From DATBLE01 sp963841405 (lineage in GTDB: Bacteria > Actinomycetota > Thermoleophilia > Gaiellales > Gaiellaceae), in NCBI GenBank assembly GCA_963841405.1, contig CAWJCM010000005.1:1-64000 (forward strand): a stretch of DNA of 64,000 bases, in the 5' to 3' direction. Positions within the stretch are counted from its first letter, which is position 1; every line of letters begins with the position of its first letter. The notes beneath the pieces are model-generated. The model was not told the origin of the DNA. It made no database searches and saw nothing but the letters and a program-made list of their open reading frames with translations. Of this stretch, positions 7,519 to 17,902 are shown piece after piece. Both the position numbers and the translations under genes were made by a program.

Positions 7519-8940
7519 TCATGCGAATGCCGCCCGGCCGGCCTTCGCGAACGCCCTCCAGGCTGCCGGCAGCTCCGCCCGCGCCGCCCGTTTGCGCGCC
7601 TGCTGGCGCTCGATCAGCCGGCCCGCGGCCAGCGCCGCGGAGGCGCCGCCGGACACGGCCAGCTCACGGATGCGGGCCTCCGCCACACACGCGTCCTGGT
7701 GCTCACCGATCACGTCCTGGACGGCTTTCGCGCGGCGAAGGAGCCGCGCCCCGGCCTTGCCGAGCACCGGCTCGGCCAGCTCGGCGGCGTACCTCGCCCG
7801 TTTGGTCTCGATCCGGACGGCGTGGAGCTCGTCGTCGGTCGGATCGTGAGGCAGCGCTTTCATTGCCCGGCGGGCCCGCCTGAACGCATCCGCGGCGATC
7901 TGCTCGAGCGAGGCGGTGCCCGTGCCCGCCGGGGCATGCCCGGCGGCGGCGAGGGTGTCGAGGAGCTGGAAGTACCGAGGATCGGACATGGCCGCGAGCA
8001 GGGTCCGGCGCACGGCTCCGCGCTGCCGGCCGAGGCGGCTACGGATCGTCCCGGCCGCTCGAGCGTCGGCGCGCTCGAGCGCGGCCGCCTCCTCTGCGAC
8101 GTGGTCGATGAGGACGTCGAGGTCGCGCACGGGGCCGAGGAGCTTGCCGAGCCAGGCGAGCTCGTCGCGCAACGGGACGGCCCAGTCCGCGTCGACGAGC
8201 GTGCCGGCCGCCCGGAGCAGCGCACGCGTCCGGCGCGTGGCCACCCTCGCCTGGTGGAGCGCCTCCGGGTCCGAGCCGAGCCTCACGCCCGGATCGTTCG
8301 CGAGCAGGGCGCGGTACTGGGCCGTGAGCAGGGAGCGCAACCGCTCGACCGGCTCGTCCCCTGCGGGCTCGGAGGGAGCGTCCTCCCCGGCCAGCACGCG
8401 CGCCAGCTTCGGCCGCCCGTCCGTCCGCCGCGCGCCCGCCTTGCGCAGCTCCTTGCCCACGGCCTCCAGCGCCTTCCCGCGGCCACTGACCACCTCGGCC
8501 TCGAGCTCGGCGAACCTGTCCGCGACCTTCGTGCCGGCGAGAACGGTGACCGCGTCGAGCACCACCTCGATCCGATCGGCGCCGCGCGTGACGGTCGAGG
8601 CCTGCCGCCGGGTACGGAGCCTCGCCACCGGCTCCAGGGACGCACCCCCGCGGAGCAGGCCGGACAGGAGAGCGACGAAGGCGTCGGGCACCCTGCTCGG
8701 GCCGCCGCGCTCCTCGAGCTCGAAGCGGCCGCCCGCGGACGGGAGCTTCAGCTGCCAGAGGCCGACCCGCTGCTCGACACGCCGCCGGAGGGTGATCCCG
8801 CACCCGAGCAGCCGCCCGTCCGGCGTGTCGTAGTAGGTCGAGGTGAACCTGCGCTCGGCCGGCCGCCGGCCGCCCAGTCCCGGCAGCTCGAAGCCGGGGT
8901 CGACGTCGAACTTCAGCTCGCGCTCCAGCGTCCTCTTCAC
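7519..8940 (-). CDS. CYTH-CHAD domain protein
   Basis: A 473-residue protein with an N-terminal CYTH (triphosphate tunnel) domain at about 1-190, opening with LERELKF (the ExExK-type strand), and a C-terminal CHAD domain at about 195-470. The CHAD part shows the conserved-histidine helices HQARVATRRTRALLRA (His229) and ELHAVRIETKRARY (His373). CHAD domains bind polyphosphate and CYTH domains hydrolyse or bind triphosphates, so this is probably a polyphosphate-binding or inorganic triphosphatase protein. Lying within a ppk-ppx island strengthens that reading. The start is GTG, divergent from the second PhoB-like regulator across 41 bp. Confidence 0.88.
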   Translation of the reverse strand: MKRTLERELKFDVDPGFELPGLGGRRPAERRFTSTYYDTPDGRLLGCGITLRRRVEQRVGLWQLKLPSAGGRFELEERGGPSRVPDAFVALLSGLLRGGASLEPVARLRTRRQASTVTRGADRIEVVLDAVTVLAGTKVADRFAELEAEVVSGRGKALEAVGKELRKAGARRTDGRPKLARVLAGEDAPSEPAGDEPVERLRSLLTAQYRALLANDPGVRLGSDPEALHQARVATRRTRALLRAAGTLVDADWAVPLRDELAWLGKLLGPVRDLDVLIDHVAEEAAALERADARAAGTIRSRLGRQRGAVRRTLLAAMSDPRYFQLLDTLAAAGHAPAGTGTASLEQIAADAFRRARRAMKALPHDPTDDELHAVRIETKRARYAAELAEPVLGKAGARLLRRAKAVQDVIGEHQDACVAEARIRELAVSGGASAALAAGRLIERQQARKRAARAELPAAWRAFAKAGRAAFA

Positions 8941-8981
8941 CGGCCGATCGTAGCCACGGTCACCGCTAAGCTCGCCGCGAC

Positions 8982-9677
8982 ATGCCGAAGGTCCTGATCG
9001 TCGAGGACGACGAGGTGATCGCGCAGGGCATGGCCGCCCACCTGGCCGCCGAGGGCTTCGACCCGATCGTCGTCGGTCGCGGCGAGCAGGGACTGGCCCG
9101 CCTGCGCTACGAGAGCCCCGACGTCTGCGTGCTCGACCTCATGCTCCCGGAGCGGGACGGCTGGAGCCTGATCGAGACCGCACGCGCGGAAGGGATCGGT
9201 ACGCCGATCGTCGTCGTCAGCGCACGGGGCACCGAGCACGATCGCGTCCATGCCCTCGAGATCGGCGCCGACGACTACCTGGTCAAGCCGTTCTCGATGA
9301 AGGAGCTCGTCGCGCGCGTGCGCGTCGCCGTCCGGCGCGGAGTCACGCCGCAGGAGGCACCACGCGGCGAGCCGATCGAGGCCGAGGAGCTCCGGATCGA
9401 CCCCCGTGAGGTACAGGCGTACGTGGCCGGCGAGAGCGCCGACCTGACTCCGACCGAGTTCCGGCTGCTCTATGCGCTCGCGCTCGAGGACGGCCGGGTG
9501 GTCTCCCGCGACGAGCTGCTCCAGCGTCTGTGGGGCCGCCGCGAGACGCACCGCGACCGGACGGTCGACGTGTTCGTCAAGAAGCTGCGCGAGAAGCTCG
9601 ACCTGCCGGGAGCCCGTCACACGTTCATCCAGACGCGCTACGGCGTCGGCTACAAGTTCGAGGCGCTCGCGAAGTAG
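8982..9677 (+). CDS. Second PhoB-like response regulator (orphan)
   Basis: A 231-residue OmpR-family regulator whose receiver and winged-helix domains align along the whole length with the phoB product at 2774-3469, at roughly two thirds identity by eye. The phospho-acceptor is D52 and the conserved lysine K102; the C terminus reads QTRYGVGYKFEA. No histidine kinase lies beside it, so it may share PhoR or use an unlinked kinase. It is divergent from the CYTH-CHAD gene and ends 11 bp before the convergent GT39 gene. It probably arose by local duplication of phoB and may tune polyphosphate genes. Confidence 0.88.
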   Translation: MPKVLIVEDDEVIAQGMAAHLAAEGFDPIVVGRGEQGLARLRYESPDVCVLDLMLPERDGWSLIETARAEGIGTPIVVVSARGTEHDRVHALEIGADDYLVKPFSMKELVARVRVAVRRGVTPQEAPRGEPIEAEELRIDPREVQAYVAGESADLTPTEFRLLYALALEDGRVVSRDELLQRLWGRRETHRDRTVDVFVKKLREKLDLPGARHTFIQTRYGVGYKFEALAK

Positions 9678-9688
9678 CCGTCGGGGCG

Positions 9689-11755
9689 CTACGCGGTCCG
9701 GGACGTCAGGGCGTAGACGGTGACGCCGCCGACGGTGCGCGAGGTGAAGTGTGCGGCCACCCACGTCTGGATCGAGGCGCGGCCGCCGCTCTGCCCCCGG
9801 AACCCACCCGGTCCGCCGCCGGCGGCGAGGAAGTAGTGGATGCGCCCGGCGGCGACGAGCCTCTGGAACTGGGCGAGCGTTGGCGTCGGATCGCTCCCGT
9901 TGAAGCCGCCGATCGCCAGGATCGGCTTGCCGCTCGCGATCTGGACGCCGGCCGCGCTGTTCGCACCCACCGTCGCGGCGGCCCAGCGGAAGCTGCCCGC
10001 GTTCTGCTTCAGCAGCGCGACGAGCTGCTTCGGCGGCGTGGCCGCGTCCAGCAGCCCGCCGAGGCCGGCGTTCCCGCGCAGCCGGGCTCCGGCTCCGGGC
10101 GGAGCGAAGCTGCCGTTGCCGGGCGGTGCGAACGTGCCGTTCCCCGGAGGTGCGATCCCGGGCGAACGCCCGCCGGGGAAGCGGCCGTTGCCGAAGTTCC
10201 GGCGGAAGGCCCGCGGTCCGCCGCCGGGGCCGCCGAAACGGCCACCGCCGGGCCCGGCGCTCGGAATCGCGCCCGAATGCGGCGTCGAGGCGGTCTGGGC
10301 CGAGTAGGCGAGCGGCGCGGCGAGGAGGGCCGCCAGGGCGACCGTCGCGACGGCGAGGACGAGCCGGCGGCGCGAGCCGACGAGGGGCAGCGCGAGAATC
10401 GCCAGGGCCGAGGCGGAGGCGACGGCGAGGACGGCGTAGCGCAGCCACGGCTGCCAGCCAGGCGCCCGGGCCAGCAGCGCGAACGCCCAGACGCCGCTGA
10501 GGGCGACCGCCGCCGCCAGCAGCAGCCGGCTGACCAGGCTTCCGCGCTCCTGCCAGAGGCGCACCGCACCGATCCCGACCAGGCCGCCGATCGCCGGCGC
10601 CAGCACGACGTTGTAGTACGGGTGGATGATCCCCGCGGCGAAGCTGAAGACGAGCCCGGTGACGACGAGCCACGAGCCCCAGAGCAGAGCGGCGGCGCGG
10701 ACGCCATCCGTCCGCCCGGCGCGGCGTGTCACCCAGAGCAGGCCGACGAGGGCGACGAGCGCGGCCGGGATCAGCCACGAGACCTGGGTGCCCATCTCGC
10801 CGTTGAAGAGCCGGGTGATCCCGGTCGGGCCCCACATGCCGCCCCGCGGCACCGGATTGCCCCCGGTGCCGAAGGTCTGGCCGCCGATGACGCTCCCGCT
10901 CTCGTTGCCGGTCAGGCGGCCGAAGCCGTTGTAGCCGAAGATCAGGCTGAGGATGCTGTTGTCCTGCGAGCTGCCGATGTAGGGGCGGCTTCCCGCCGGC
11001 CAGAGCGCGACGATCGCCACCCACCAGCCGGCAGAGACGACGATCGCAGCGCCCGCGGCGAGCAGCTGGAGCAGCCGCTGCCTCACGGGCGTCGGGCCGG
11101 CGATCAGATAGACGAGCGCGAACCCGGGCACGACGATCAGCGCCTGGAGCATCTTCGTAAGGAAGGCGAGACCGACGAAGGAGCCGGCGGCGACGAGCCA
11201 CCAGGTGCTGCCGCGCTGCAGGGCGCGCGTGACGGAGTAGGCCGACGCGACCAGCAGCAGGGTCAAGAGCGCGTCGGGGTTGTTGAAGCGGAACATCAGC
11301 GCCGCCACCGGCGTGAGCGCCATCACCGACGCCGCGATCAGGCCCGCCGTGGCGGTGAGCTGCCGGCGGACGGTCGCGTAGAGCAGGCCGACCGCGGCGA
11401 CCCCTTCGAGCGCCTGGGGGACGAGGATGCTCCACGAGTTGACGCCGAAGATCCGCGCCGAGGCGTCCATCACCCACAGCGAGGCGGGCGGCTTGTCGAC
11501 CGTGATGAAGTTCGAGGAGTCGAAGGAGCCGAAGAGGAACGCCTTCCAGCTCTGCGTCGCGGCCTGAACGGCCGCGCTGTAGTACGAGTTCGCCCAGCCG
11601 TTCGCCGAGAGGCCGACCAGGTACAGCAGCGCGGTCCCGAGGAGCAGCCCGAGCAGGGCGGGGCGCACCCAGGCGGGGTCGTCCTCCCGACCGCGGACGA
11701 GGCTCCGCAGGCGTCCGCCGGGCACGGACCGGGCTTCGGCGGTGATGTCCGTCAC
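9689..11755 (-). CDS. Glycosyltransferase family 39-like membrane protein (ArnT/PMT type)
   Basis: A 688-residue integral membrane protein of the GT-C fold, which moves sugars from polyprenyl phosphate carriers at the outer face of the membrane. The first loop carries FITVDKPPASLWVMD, a typical catalytic-loop motif of this group. More than ten hydrophobic segments follow, up to about residue 490. A long Gly/Pro/Asn-rich linker with the repeated GNGTFAPPGNGSFAPPG pattern joins them to a soluble C-terminal domain (about 570-688) with FNGSDPTPTLAQFQRLV. The GTG start at 11755 overlaps the GT2 stop by 4 bases (GTGA), so it is translated together with the enzyme that probably makes its donor. Confidence 0.85.
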   Translation of the reverse strand: MTDITAEARSVPGGRLRSLVRGREDDPAWVRPALLGLLLGTALLYLVGLSANGWANSYYSAAVQAATQSWKAFLFGSFDSSNFITVDKPPASLWVMDASARIFGVNSWSILVPQALEGVAAVGLLYATVRRQLTATAGLIAASVMALTPVAALMFRFNNPDALLTLLLVASAYSVTRALQRGSTWWLVAAGSFVGLAFLTKMLQALIVVPGFALVYLIAGPTPVRQRLLQLLAAGAAIVVSAGWWVAIVALWPAGSRPYIGSSQDNSILSLIFGYNGFGRLTGNESGSVIGGQTFGTGGNPVPRGGMWGPTGITRLFNGEMGTQVSWLIPAALVALVGLLWVTRRAGRTDGVRAAALLWGSWLVVTGLVFSFAAGIIHPYYNVVLAPAIGGLVGIGAVRLWQERGSLVSRLLLAAAVALSGVWAFALLARAPGWQPWLRYAVLAVASASALAILALPLVGSRRRLVLAVATVALAALLAAPLAYSAQTASTPHSGAIPSAGPGGGRFGGPGGGPRAFRRNFGNGRFPGGRSPGIAPPGNGTFAPPGNGSFAPPGAGARLRGNAGLGGLLDAATPPKQLVALLKQNAGSFRWAAATVGANSAAGVQIASGKPILAIGGFNGSDPTPTLAQFQRLVAAGRIHYFLAAGGGPGGFRGQSGGRASIQTWVAAHFTSRTVGGVTVYALTSRTA

Positions 11756-12969
11756 GCGGTTTCCTCGAAGGCGGGAGCGCTCCGGCGGTCGCGGAACACC
11801 CAGCCGCGGAGCAGCACGAAGCGAAGGACTGTCGCCGCCAGGTTCGCGACGACGAGGACGGCGAGCTCGACCGCGCGCGAGGCGGACGGCGCCACCGTGT
11901 GGAGGAGGGCAAGCGATCCGGCCGTGACGCCGAGGGCGAGGCCGAAGACCGCCAGCCCCTCGGTCTGGTGCGTGAGCAGCCGGTCGCGACCGCGGACGGA
12001 GAAGGTCCAGCGCCGGTTGGCTGCCGTGTTGCCGATCGCGGTCAGCAGGAGGGCGGAAGCGTTCGCCGCCTGGCTGCCGAACCCGGTGCGCAGCGCCAGG
12101 TAGAGAACTGCGTAGGCGATCGTGCTGGCGACGCCGATCAGCCCGAAGCGCAGCACCTGCGCGGCGAACCCCGGCGGCTGGGTCGGCGCCGGCCGCGGGA
12201 GATCGATGCTGCCCCGGCGAAGATCGCGCGCCAGCCGCCACACCCCGCGCAGGTCTTCGCGCGCGGTCGAGACGATGTCGACGCTCGAGTCGGGGTCGTC
12301 CACCCAGTCCACCGGCACCTCGTGGATCCGGAAGCCCGCGCGCTCGGCCAGGACGAGGAGCTCGGTGTCGAAGAACCAGCCCCGGTCCTCGACGAGCGGG
12401 AGCAGCTGCCGGGCGCGGTCGGCGCGGATCGCCTTGAAACCGCACTGCGCGTCGGTGAAGCGGGTGCGGAGCGCCGCGTGCAGGACCCGGTTGTACGTGC
12501 GGGAGATGAGTTCGCGCTTCGGGCCGCGGACGACCTTCGCTCCGCGGGCCAGCCGGCTCCCGATCGCCAGGTCGCTGTGCCCGGAGACCAGCGGGGCGAC
12601 GAGCGGGAGAAGCGCGGCGAGATCGGTGGAGAGATCGACGTCCATGTAGGCGAGGACGTCGGCGTCGCTCCGCGACCAGGCGTGGTGAAGCGCGCGGCCG
12701 CGGCCCTTCCGGTCGAGCCGGACGCACTCGACGCCCTCGAGCTCGGCCCCGAGCAGGCACGCGATCCGCCAGGTTCCGTCGGTGCTGGCGTTGTCGGCGA
12801 TCGTGACCCTGCTCGAAAACGGAAACGAGCGGAGGTACTCGTGTAGCCGCCGGATCGCCGGCTCGAGCTGCGCCTCCTCGTCGAAGACGGGGACGACGAT
12901 CTCGAGCACCGGCGGAGACGGGGAGGGGTCGGTGTCCGTTCGCCCGGGAAGCGGGAGCGCAGCAGCCAT
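11752..12969 (-). CDS. GT2 polyprenyl-phosphate sugar transferase fused to GtrA
   Basis: A 405-residue fusion. Residues 20-240 are a family 2 glycosyltransferase of the DPM1/ALG5 kind: IVVPVFDEEAQL, IADNASTDGTW and AYMDVDLSTD (the DxD metal motif), then RGAKVVRGPKRELISRTYN. Residues 270-395 are a four-helix GtrA domain (VLRFGLIGVASTIAYAVLYL and following segments). The first half would load a sugar onto polyprenyl phosphate and the second may flip the lipid-linked sugar. The neighbour downstream by a 4-base overlap is a GT-C transferase that would use the product outside. The acceptor (protein, glycan or lipid) is not evident. Confidence 0.88.
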   Translation of the reverse strand: MAAALPLPGRTDTDPSPSPPVLEIVVPVFDEEAQLEPAIRRLHEYLRSFPFSSRVTIADNASTDGTWRIACLLGAELEGVECVRLDRKGRGRALHHAWSRSDADVLAYMDVDLSTDLAALLPLVAPLVSGHSDLAIGSRLARGAKVVRGPKRELISRTYNRVLHAALRTRFTDAQCGFKAIRADRARQLLPLVEDRGWFFDTELLVLAERAGFRIHEVPVDWVDDPDSSVDIVSTAREDLRGVWRLARDLRRGSIDLPRPAPTQPPGFAAQVLRFGLIGVASTIAYAVLYLALRTGFGSQAANASALLLTAIGNTAANRRWTFSVRGRDRLLTHQTEGLAVFGLALGVTAGSLALLHTVAPSASRAVELAVLVVANLAATVLRFVLLRGWVFRDRRSAPAFEETA

Positions 12970-13044
12970 GCGCTCGACTCTCGCCCACCGACCTGAATGG
13001 AAGCTGAGACGGTGGTGAGGGTTCTCTGTGAACCGCGTCCTCGT

Positions 13045-14250
13045 TCAGGAGGGGAGACGGCCCGCCTCTGCCGTCAGCGCACGCAGCCGGGCGGCGTGCC
13101 GCTTCGTCAGCTGCCCCGGCTGCAGTCGCCACGACCAGTTGCCGGTCACCGTCCCGGGCGAGTTCATCCGGGCCCCGCTGCCCAGGCCGAGCACGTCCTG
13201 CGCCTGCAGGATCGCCAGCTCGGCGCGCGACGACAGCGCGGCCTCGATCAGCTCCCAGTGCGGCTCGACCCCCGGAAGCCCGCTCGCGCGCTTGATCCGG
13301 CGCGGCAGCGTGCGCCACCAGCCGAGTGCGGTGTCGCAGTCGTGCGTCCCCACGTAGACCACGCTCCGGGGCGGGTGGTTCTCCAGCCGGAAGGGATTGG
13401 TCGGCAGGCCGTCGTAGCCGAACTGCATCACGACCATCCCGGGGATGCCCAGCTCGTCGCGCAGCCGGAAGACCGGCGGCGTGATCACCCCGAGATCCTC
13501 GGCGACGAGCGGCAGCGGGCCGAGCTCGCGCTCGGCTGCCCGGAAGAGCTCGGCGCCGGGCCCGCGCCTGAACCGGCCGTGCTTGGCCGTCCGGTTCTGC
13601 TCCGGGACGGCCCAGTACGCGACGAAGGCGCGGAAGTGATCGAGCCGGGCTACGTCGTACAGCTCGAACGTCCGCCGGAAGCGTTCGATCCACCAGCGGT
13701 ACCCCTGGGCCCGCATTGCCCGCCAGTCGTACAGCGGGTTGCCCCAGAGCTGGCCGAAGGCGCTCAGTCCGTCCGGCGGCGCACCGGCGACGACGCCCGC
13801 CTGGAAGAGCTCGGGGTGCGCCTCGACGTCGGCGCCGCCCTGGGCGACGTAGATGGGAATGTCGCCGAACAGCCGCACGCCGCGGCCGGCGGCGTACCGG
13901 CGGAGCGCGCCCCACTCGCGGTCGAAGCGGACCTGGCCGGCGACGGCGCCCGGCCCCGCGTAGGCGACCCAGTCGGCGATCCAGTAACGCTCGCGAGCGA
14001 CGAACGCCTCCAGCTCGTCGGGTGTGACGGGCGCATCCGGGCGCTCCAGGTAGCCGGCGTGCGCCGCGAACGCCGACGGGGAGGCGTACGGGGATCCGGT
14101 CGAGTCGGGCGGCGCCAGCGGCAGCAGCGCCCACCACGACTGGCCGGCCTCGACAAGCCAGTCGACGAAGCGACACGCCTCTCGTCCCAGTCGCCCGCCG
14201 GGGAGCGACGAGACGTGCAGCAGGATGCCGCTGGATCGTTTGATTCGCAC
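13045..14250 (-). CDS. malQ: 4-alpha-glucanotransferase (amylomaltase)
   Basis: A 401-residue GH77 enzyme that transfers alpha-1,4-glucan segments between maltodextrins. The N terminus RSSGILLHVSSLPG is diagnostic. The catalytic residues are seen as D204 in ARLDHFRAF, E251 in VAEDLG and D304 in GTHDCDT (usually THDNDT; the N-to-C change is outside the acid itself). It is about 100 residues shorter than typical MalQ, apparently through short loops. Divergent from glgE across 42 bp, it opens the glucan cluster. It would shorten or lengthen the glucans made by GlgE and trimmed by GlgX. Confidence 0.92.
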   Translation of the reverse strand: MRIKRSSGILLHVSSLPGGRLGREACRFVDWLVEAGQSWWALLPLAPPDSTGSPYASPSAFAAHAGYLERPDAPVTPDELEAFVARERYWIADWVAYAGPGAVAGQVRFDREWGALRRYAAGRGVRLFGDIPIYVAQGGADVEAHPELFQAGVVAGAPPDGLSAFGQLWGNPLYDWRAMRAQGYRWWIERFRRTFELYDVARLDHFRAFVAYWAVPEQNRTAKHGRFRRGPGAELFRAAERELGPLPLVAEDLGVITPPVFRLRDELGIPGMVVMQFGYDGLPTNPFRLENHPPRSVVYVGTHDCDTALGWWRTLPRRIKRASGLPGVEPHWELIEAALSSRAELAILQAQDVLGLGSGARMNSPGTVTGNWSWRLQPGQLTKRHAARLRALTAEAGRLPS

Positions 14251-14292
14251 TAGGTTTGCTTTCGCCGACCGGTTGAAAGCTGACGCTACGCG

Positions 14293-16110
14293 ATGCCATC
14301 ACCCGAGAACAAACCGCCCCGGATCCAGATCGAGGACGTCTGGCCGCAGATCGACTGCGGCCGCTATCCCGTCAAGCGTTCCGTGGGCGACGCGGTCGAG
14401 GTCTGGGCGACGATCTTCAGGGACGGTCACGAGGCGCTCGGCGCCGCTGTTCTCTTCCGGGGGCCGGGAGCGACCGCGTGGAAGGAGACGCCTCTGGAGA
14501 CGGTGGGGAACGACCGGTGGGCCGGCGCCTTCCATGTCGACCGGCCGGGTGGTTGGGAGTTCACGATCCTGGCTTGGGTCGACCGCTTCGAGTCGTTCCG
14601 CGACGAGCTCAGGCGCAAGGTCGAGGCGGGGCAGACGGATCTCGAGAGTGAGCTCCAGGAAGGTGCGCTGCTGTTCGGCGTGAAGGAGCTGGACGTCGAG
14701 TCCGCGCTGGACTCGACCGACGGCGACCGGTCGGAGCCGACGGGTCTCGTGCGGACGCTCCGCGTCGACGCCGACCGCGAACGGGCGCGCTTCGGCTCGT
14801 GGTACGAGCTCTTCCCTCGCTCCTGGGGCGGGTTCAAGGGGGTCGAGAAGGCGCTGCCGGAGCTGGCCAAGCTCGGCTTCGACGTCGTCTACCTCCCGCC
14901 GATCCATCCGATCGGGATGACCAACCGTAAGGGACGGAACAACGCGCTCGCGGCCGGGCCGCGCGACCCCGGCAGCCCCTGGGCGATCGGCAGCGAGGAG
15001 GGCGGCCACATGGCGGTCGATCCCGCGCTCGGCACGATTGAGGACTTCGACCGGCTCGTCGCCGCGGGGCGCACGCAAGGCGTCGAGATCGCGCTCGACT
15101 TCGCGATCCAGTGCTCGCCCGACCACCCGTGGCTGAAGGAGCACCCGGAGTGGTTCCATCGGAGGCCCGACGGCACGCTCAAGTACGCGGAGAATCCACC
15201 CAAGCGCTACCAGGACATCTACAACGTCAACTTCGACAGTCCCGACCGCGAGGGCCTGTGGGCGGCGCTGCGCGACGTCGTGCTCTTCTGGGTCGAGCAC
15301 GGCGTGCAGGTGTTCCGCGTCGACAACCCCCACACGAAGCCGCCGGCGTTCTGGGAATGGCTGATCCGCGAGGTGCGGGCGGTCGACCCGGACGTCGTGT
15401 TCCTCTCCGAGGCCTTCACCCGACCGGCGATGATGGCGGCATTGGCGAAGGCCGGCTTCAGCCAGTCGTACACCTACTTCACCTGGAAGAACACGAAAGC
15501 AGAGCTGATCGAGTACATGACGGAGCTGACACGCTCGGAGCTGCCGCAGTACTTCCGGCCGAACTTCTTCGTGAACACGCCGGACATCCTCCACGAGTAC
15601 CTCCAGGCGGGCGGCGGTCCGGCGTTCGAGGCGCGGGCGGTGCTGGCGGCGACGCTGTCACCGAGCTGGGGGATCTACTCGGGCTACGAGCACCTCGAGA
15701 ACGTCCCCGTCCGCGCCGGCAGCGAGGAGTACCTCGACTCGGAGAAGTACGAGGTCAAGCGCCGGGCGCTGGACGGCCCGCTCCTGCCGCTGATCGGGAG
15801 GCTGAACGCGATCCGGCGCGAGAACACGGCTCTGCAGCGGCTCGAGGGCGTCGACTTCCTCGAGACCGAGAACGAGCAACTGATCGCGTACCTGCGGCGT
15901 GCGGGGGCCAATCAGGTGATCGTCTGCGTCAACCTCGACCCCGTCTCTGTTCAGGAGGGCGTGGCCGTCGTCCCGGCCGCGTTCGGACTCCCGCCCGCCT
16001 TCGGAGCGTCAGAGCTCCTCTCGGGGGACGACTTCCACTGGCGCCTCGGCCGCAACTACCTCAGGCTGGGACCGGGAAAATCGCACATCCTTCGGGTCGA
16101 GACTCGATGA
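14293..16110 (+). CDS. glgE: Alpha-1,4-glucan:maltose-1-phosphate maltosyltransferase
   Basis: A 605-residue GH13 enzyme that extends alpha-1,4-glucan with maltose from maltose 1-phosphate. An N-terminal beta domain (about 10-130) precedes the barrel. The substrate loop GMTNRKGRNN (208-217) is specific to GlgE. The nucleophile is D344 in FRVDNPHTKP and the acid E373 in FLSEAFTRP. It is shorter than the 650-700 residues of mycobacterial GlgE, with a compact N terminus. It is followed by treS, mak and glgB, which completes the trehalose-to-glycogen GlgE pathway in order. The ATG at 14293 leaves 42 bp to malQ for a divergent promoter. Confidence 0.95.
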   Translation: MPSPENKPPRIQIEDVWPQIDCGRYPVKRSVGDAVEVWATIFRDGHEALGAAVLFRGPGATAWKETPLETVGNDRWAGAFHVDRPGGWEFTILAWVDRFESFRDELRRKVEAGQTDLESELQEGALLFGVKELDVESALDSTDGDRSEPTGLVRTLRVDADRERARFGSWYELFPRSWGGFKGVEKALPELAKLGFDVVYLPPIHPIGMTNRKGRNNALAAGPRDPGSPWAIGSEEGGHMAVDPALGTIEDFDRLVAAGRTQGVEIALDFAIQCSPDHPWLKEHPEWFHRRPDGTLKYAENPPKRYQDIYNVNFDSPDREGLWAALRDVVLFWVEHGVQVFRVDNPHTKPPAFWEWLIREVRAVDPDVVFLSEAFTRPAMMAALAKAGFSQSYTYFTWKNTKAELIEYMTELTRSELPQYFRPNFFVNTPDILHEYLQAGGGPAFEARAVLAATLSPSWGIYSGYEHLENVPVRAGSEEYLDSEKYEVKRRALDGPLLPLIGRLNAIRRENTALQRLEGVDFLETENEQLIAYLRRAGANQVIVCVNLDPVSVQEGVAVVPAAFGLPPAFGASELLSGDDFHWRLGRNYLRLGPGKSHILRVETR

Positions 16111-16137
16111 GCGCAGACCTGAAGCCTTTCAGCCGCC

Positions 16138-16243
16138 GGCGGCGGGCTCTGCCCGCCGCCCATCTCCCGCACCGAAACATCGACCACGGCTGCCGTGGGG
16201 CGATCTCGAAAGATCGTTGCCGCGAAGCGGCGGATCTTGCGAG

Positions 16244-16245
<2 letters not shown>
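16138..16245 (+). other. Cluster of five hairpins between glgE and treS
   Basis: Five short inverted repeats follow one another: 16138-16160 (perfect 10-bp GGCGGCGGGC stem, TCT loop), 16184-16198 (CCACGG stem, CTG loop), 16201-16216 (CGATCT stem, CGAA loop), 16219-16231 (GCCGC stem, GAA loop) and 16234-16245 (ATCT stem, TGCG loop). The last one includes the first bases of the treS start codon. No ribosome binding site is visible before treS. The region may end some glgE transcripts and control access to the treS start; this role is inference. Confidence 0.55.

Positions 16246-17898
<1,653 letters not shown>

Positions 17899-17902
<4 letters not shown>

Noticed and set aside
8936..8964. TTCACC and GTCACC before the second PhoB-like gene as a third PHO box
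   Set aside because: The two cores are 23 bp apart, not a multiple of 11, and no middle unit is present.
8937..11912. Long minus-strand frame of about 990 codons overlapping the GT39 gene and the second regulator
   Set aside because: It is out of frame with the recognisable GT39 protein and antisense to the response regulator; low-complexity translation.
11755..14302. N-terminal extension of the GT39 frame through the GT2 and malQ genes
   Set aside because: The extension overlaps two real genes on the same strand in another frame; the GTG at 11755 overlapping the GT2 stop is the better start.
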